Shown here one piece after another: positions 62,971 to 64,000 of a stretch of DNA of 64,000 nucleotides. Every line of letters starts with the position of its first letter. Position 1 is the first letter of the stretch. The position numbers and the translations under genes were made by a program. The notes under the pieces were generated by a model. It was not told the DNA's origin, made no database searches, and saw nothing but the letters and a program-made list of their open reading frames with translations. This stretch comes from Picochlorum sp. 'celeri' (lineage: Eukaryota > Chlorophyta > Trebouxiophyceae). Where the stretch lies: assembly GCA_010909725.1 (NCBI GenBank), contig JAACMV010000020.1:930001-994000 (forward strand), written 5' to 3'.

Positions 62971-63321
62971 ATGACATCGACGGTGTCGGACATGTTTTGT
63001 CGACACGGGGCAGCAGGAGGATTGGCTCGAGAGACCGTGCAAAAGAAAAAGGACAAGATGGAACAAGCTAAGAGGCGAGAGCGTGAAATAAAAGAAGCGA
63101 GGAAGATGGAATTGAAGTGGCAGAAAGAAGAGAAGGAGAGGGAACGACGAAACACCTTGGTGACGGTGCGGGAGGAGAGACAGCTCCATCATGATACGAA
63201 GAGGGCGCACAAGGAAAAACGCATCCAAGATCGCCGTGAAGAAAGGAGGAACAACGGAATGACGTGCGAGCACGGCATCTGGAAGTGCAAAATCTGCTTT
63301 CCGAGAGGAGTCCAGGCCTAG
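62971..63321 (+). CDS. small basic protein with C-terminal CxHGxxKCxxC motif
   Basis: A 116-residue frame, ATG at 62971. A short N-terminus (MTSTVSDMFCRHGAAGG) precedes a 75-residue Arg/Glu/Lys coiled coil and then a compact C-terminal motif MTCEHGIWKCKICFP, probably one zinc site (C, H, C, C). The N-terminal part also has FCRHG, an imperfect copy of the same motif. I do not recognise a family; nucleic-acid or protein binding is possible. The coding region sits between two well-supported genes on the same strand and its frame is compact, so it is likely real. Confidence 0.6.
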   Translation: MTSTVSDMFCRHGAAGGLARETVQKKKDKMEQAKRREREIKEARKMELKWQKEEKERERRNTLVTVREERQLHHDTKRAHKEKRIQDRREERRNNGMTCEHGIWKCKICFPRGVQA

Positions 63322-63432
63322 GCGAAGCCTTCTGATTGATCGAGCAGCAAAATAAGAGTTCGAAAACTTTCATGTAGTTTAACGCCATACTCACACTCTG
63401 TATATTATCATATAGACATGTAAACCTCTCTA

Positions 63433-64000
63433 ATGTCTGCGTACGAACCGCAAATCCACCTTCGAGAGAGACCCATTGACAAAGGTCGCCCTGACTCCGT
63501 TGCCATATGTTTCATCGATATTCAGCACTACACATGTAGTAGAAGTAGTGTGTTGTATGCCTCTCAACCAGATGAGAATTTCGAGTACTTTTTTGATCGG
63601 TTGGAGAGGGTGTGTCGGAAGAATTGGCGACTGCTTGTGACGAAAGCCCGTGAGGCTCACATTCATGTTTTCACGTGCGTCATTCAGAGCCTGCGTAAGG
63701 ATGGCAAGGACAGGGGGCTCGACTACCGGCTTTCAGGCTTTCAGGTTCAACCAGGTTCAGTTGATGCCAGGCCCTTCATACCTGAGCTGGCCCCGCGGGA
63801 GAATGAAATCTGCTTGCCAAAAACAAGTGAGTCACGCATGGTTCTCTTTTTGTTATGTATCACTCATTCTTATGCCGTGATTTCTATGTATGTAGGCTCG
63901 AGTGTGTTCAACAGCACAAATTTGAACTACCTGCTTCGGAACTTGGGTGTCGAGCAGCTCATAGTGTGTGGATGCCTGACGGACCAGTGCATCGATCACG
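63433..64000 (+). CDS. isochorismatase-like cysteine hydrolase, 3' end outside the window
   Basis: Exon 1 (63433-63826) and the start of exon 2 (63896-64000, open at the window edge) are joined in phase 1 (69-nt intron GTGAGT...TATGTAG). The visible 166 residues show the family's triad: Asp in 'AICFIDIQ', Lys in CLPKTSSSVF and Cys in 'VCGCLTDQCIDH'. The segment 'FNSTNLNYLLRNLGVEQLIV' is typical of ureidoacrylate- and nicotinamidase-related hydrolases. The intron length is a multiple of three with no stop, so retention would keep the frame. The substrate cannot be told. Confidence 0.85.
   Translation, partial: MSAYEPQIHLRERPIDKGRPDSVAICFIDIQHYTCSRSSVLYASQPDENFEYFFDRLERVCRKNWRLLVTKAREAHIHVFTCVIQSLRKDGKDRGLDYRLSGFQVQPGSVDARPFIPELAPRENEICLPKTSESRMVLFLLCITHSYAVISMYVGSSVFNSTNLNYLLRNLGVEQLIVCGCLTDQCIDH

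Overview
The window is nuclear DNA of a photosynthetic eukaryote, most likely a compact-genome green-lineage microalga of the prasinophyte kind. It carries nuclear genes for plastid proteins (ClpR2, plastid IF-2, an LPA1-like photosystem II factor, a plastid-type ferredoxin, a Rieske protein) beside core eukaryotic genes (ATG7, CUL3, RAB6, SMC6, exosome RRP41, eIF2B delta, CPSF30, TRAPPC3). Introns are short (about 55-240 nt), many genes have none, intergenic gaps are often under 100 bp, and most 5' splice sites read GTRCG. A circularly permuted tRNA gene fits lineages where such genes are known (prasinophytes, cyanidiophyte red algae). No genus can be named from sequence alone.

Layout. 1-9 kb: 3' part of a bZIP factor; a large Dicer-like pseudo-helicase with DUF283-like and zinc-finger domains; a 2OG-Fe(II) oxygenase; ATG7; and a GIY-YIG protein fused to membrane segments. 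9-20.6 kb: a head-to-tail cluster, pyroglutamyl peptidase - DPM2 - RNF14-type RBR ligase - ATAD3, in which a 2,846-bp segment is tandemly repeated. The array has two full extra units, one truncated 1,090-bp unit and the terminal complete unit. It contains four intact DPM2 genes, three intact RNF14 genes, one broken RNF14 copy, two ATAD3 copies fused in frame to the peptidase tail, and one intact ATAD3. 20.7-24.6 kb: two paralogous secreted beta-helix proteins. 25-33 kb: a possible CHAT/caspase-fold protein, eIF2B delta, a permuted tRNA-Thr(UGU), a DGAT2-type acyltransferase, CPSF30 and the LPA1-like gene, whose stop codon overlaps that of CPSF30.

33-50 kb: a coiled-coil (possibly flagellar) protein, a giant LamG-domain membrane protein, a plastid aldo-keto reductase, RRP41, plastid IF-2, ClpR2, CUL3, the mitochondrial phosphate carrier and RAB6. 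50-64 kb: TRAPPC3, a plastid DMT transporter, a PNPOx-like flavoprotein, ferredoxin, RNPS1/SR45, an unrecognised three-exon gene, a membrane PAN/Apple-cyclophilin, a pheophytinase-like hydrolase, SMC6, a Rieske protein, a small Cys-rich protein and the 5' part of an isochorismatase-like hydrolase.

The genes do not form one pathway; this is an ordinary dense nuclear region. Points that stand out are the permuted tRNA, the Dicer-like protein with decayed helicase motifs, and the recent tandem amplification with in-frame chimeras. Exon boundaries below were inferred by hand from GT/AG sites, reading phase and recognised family motifs; no database or alignment program was used.
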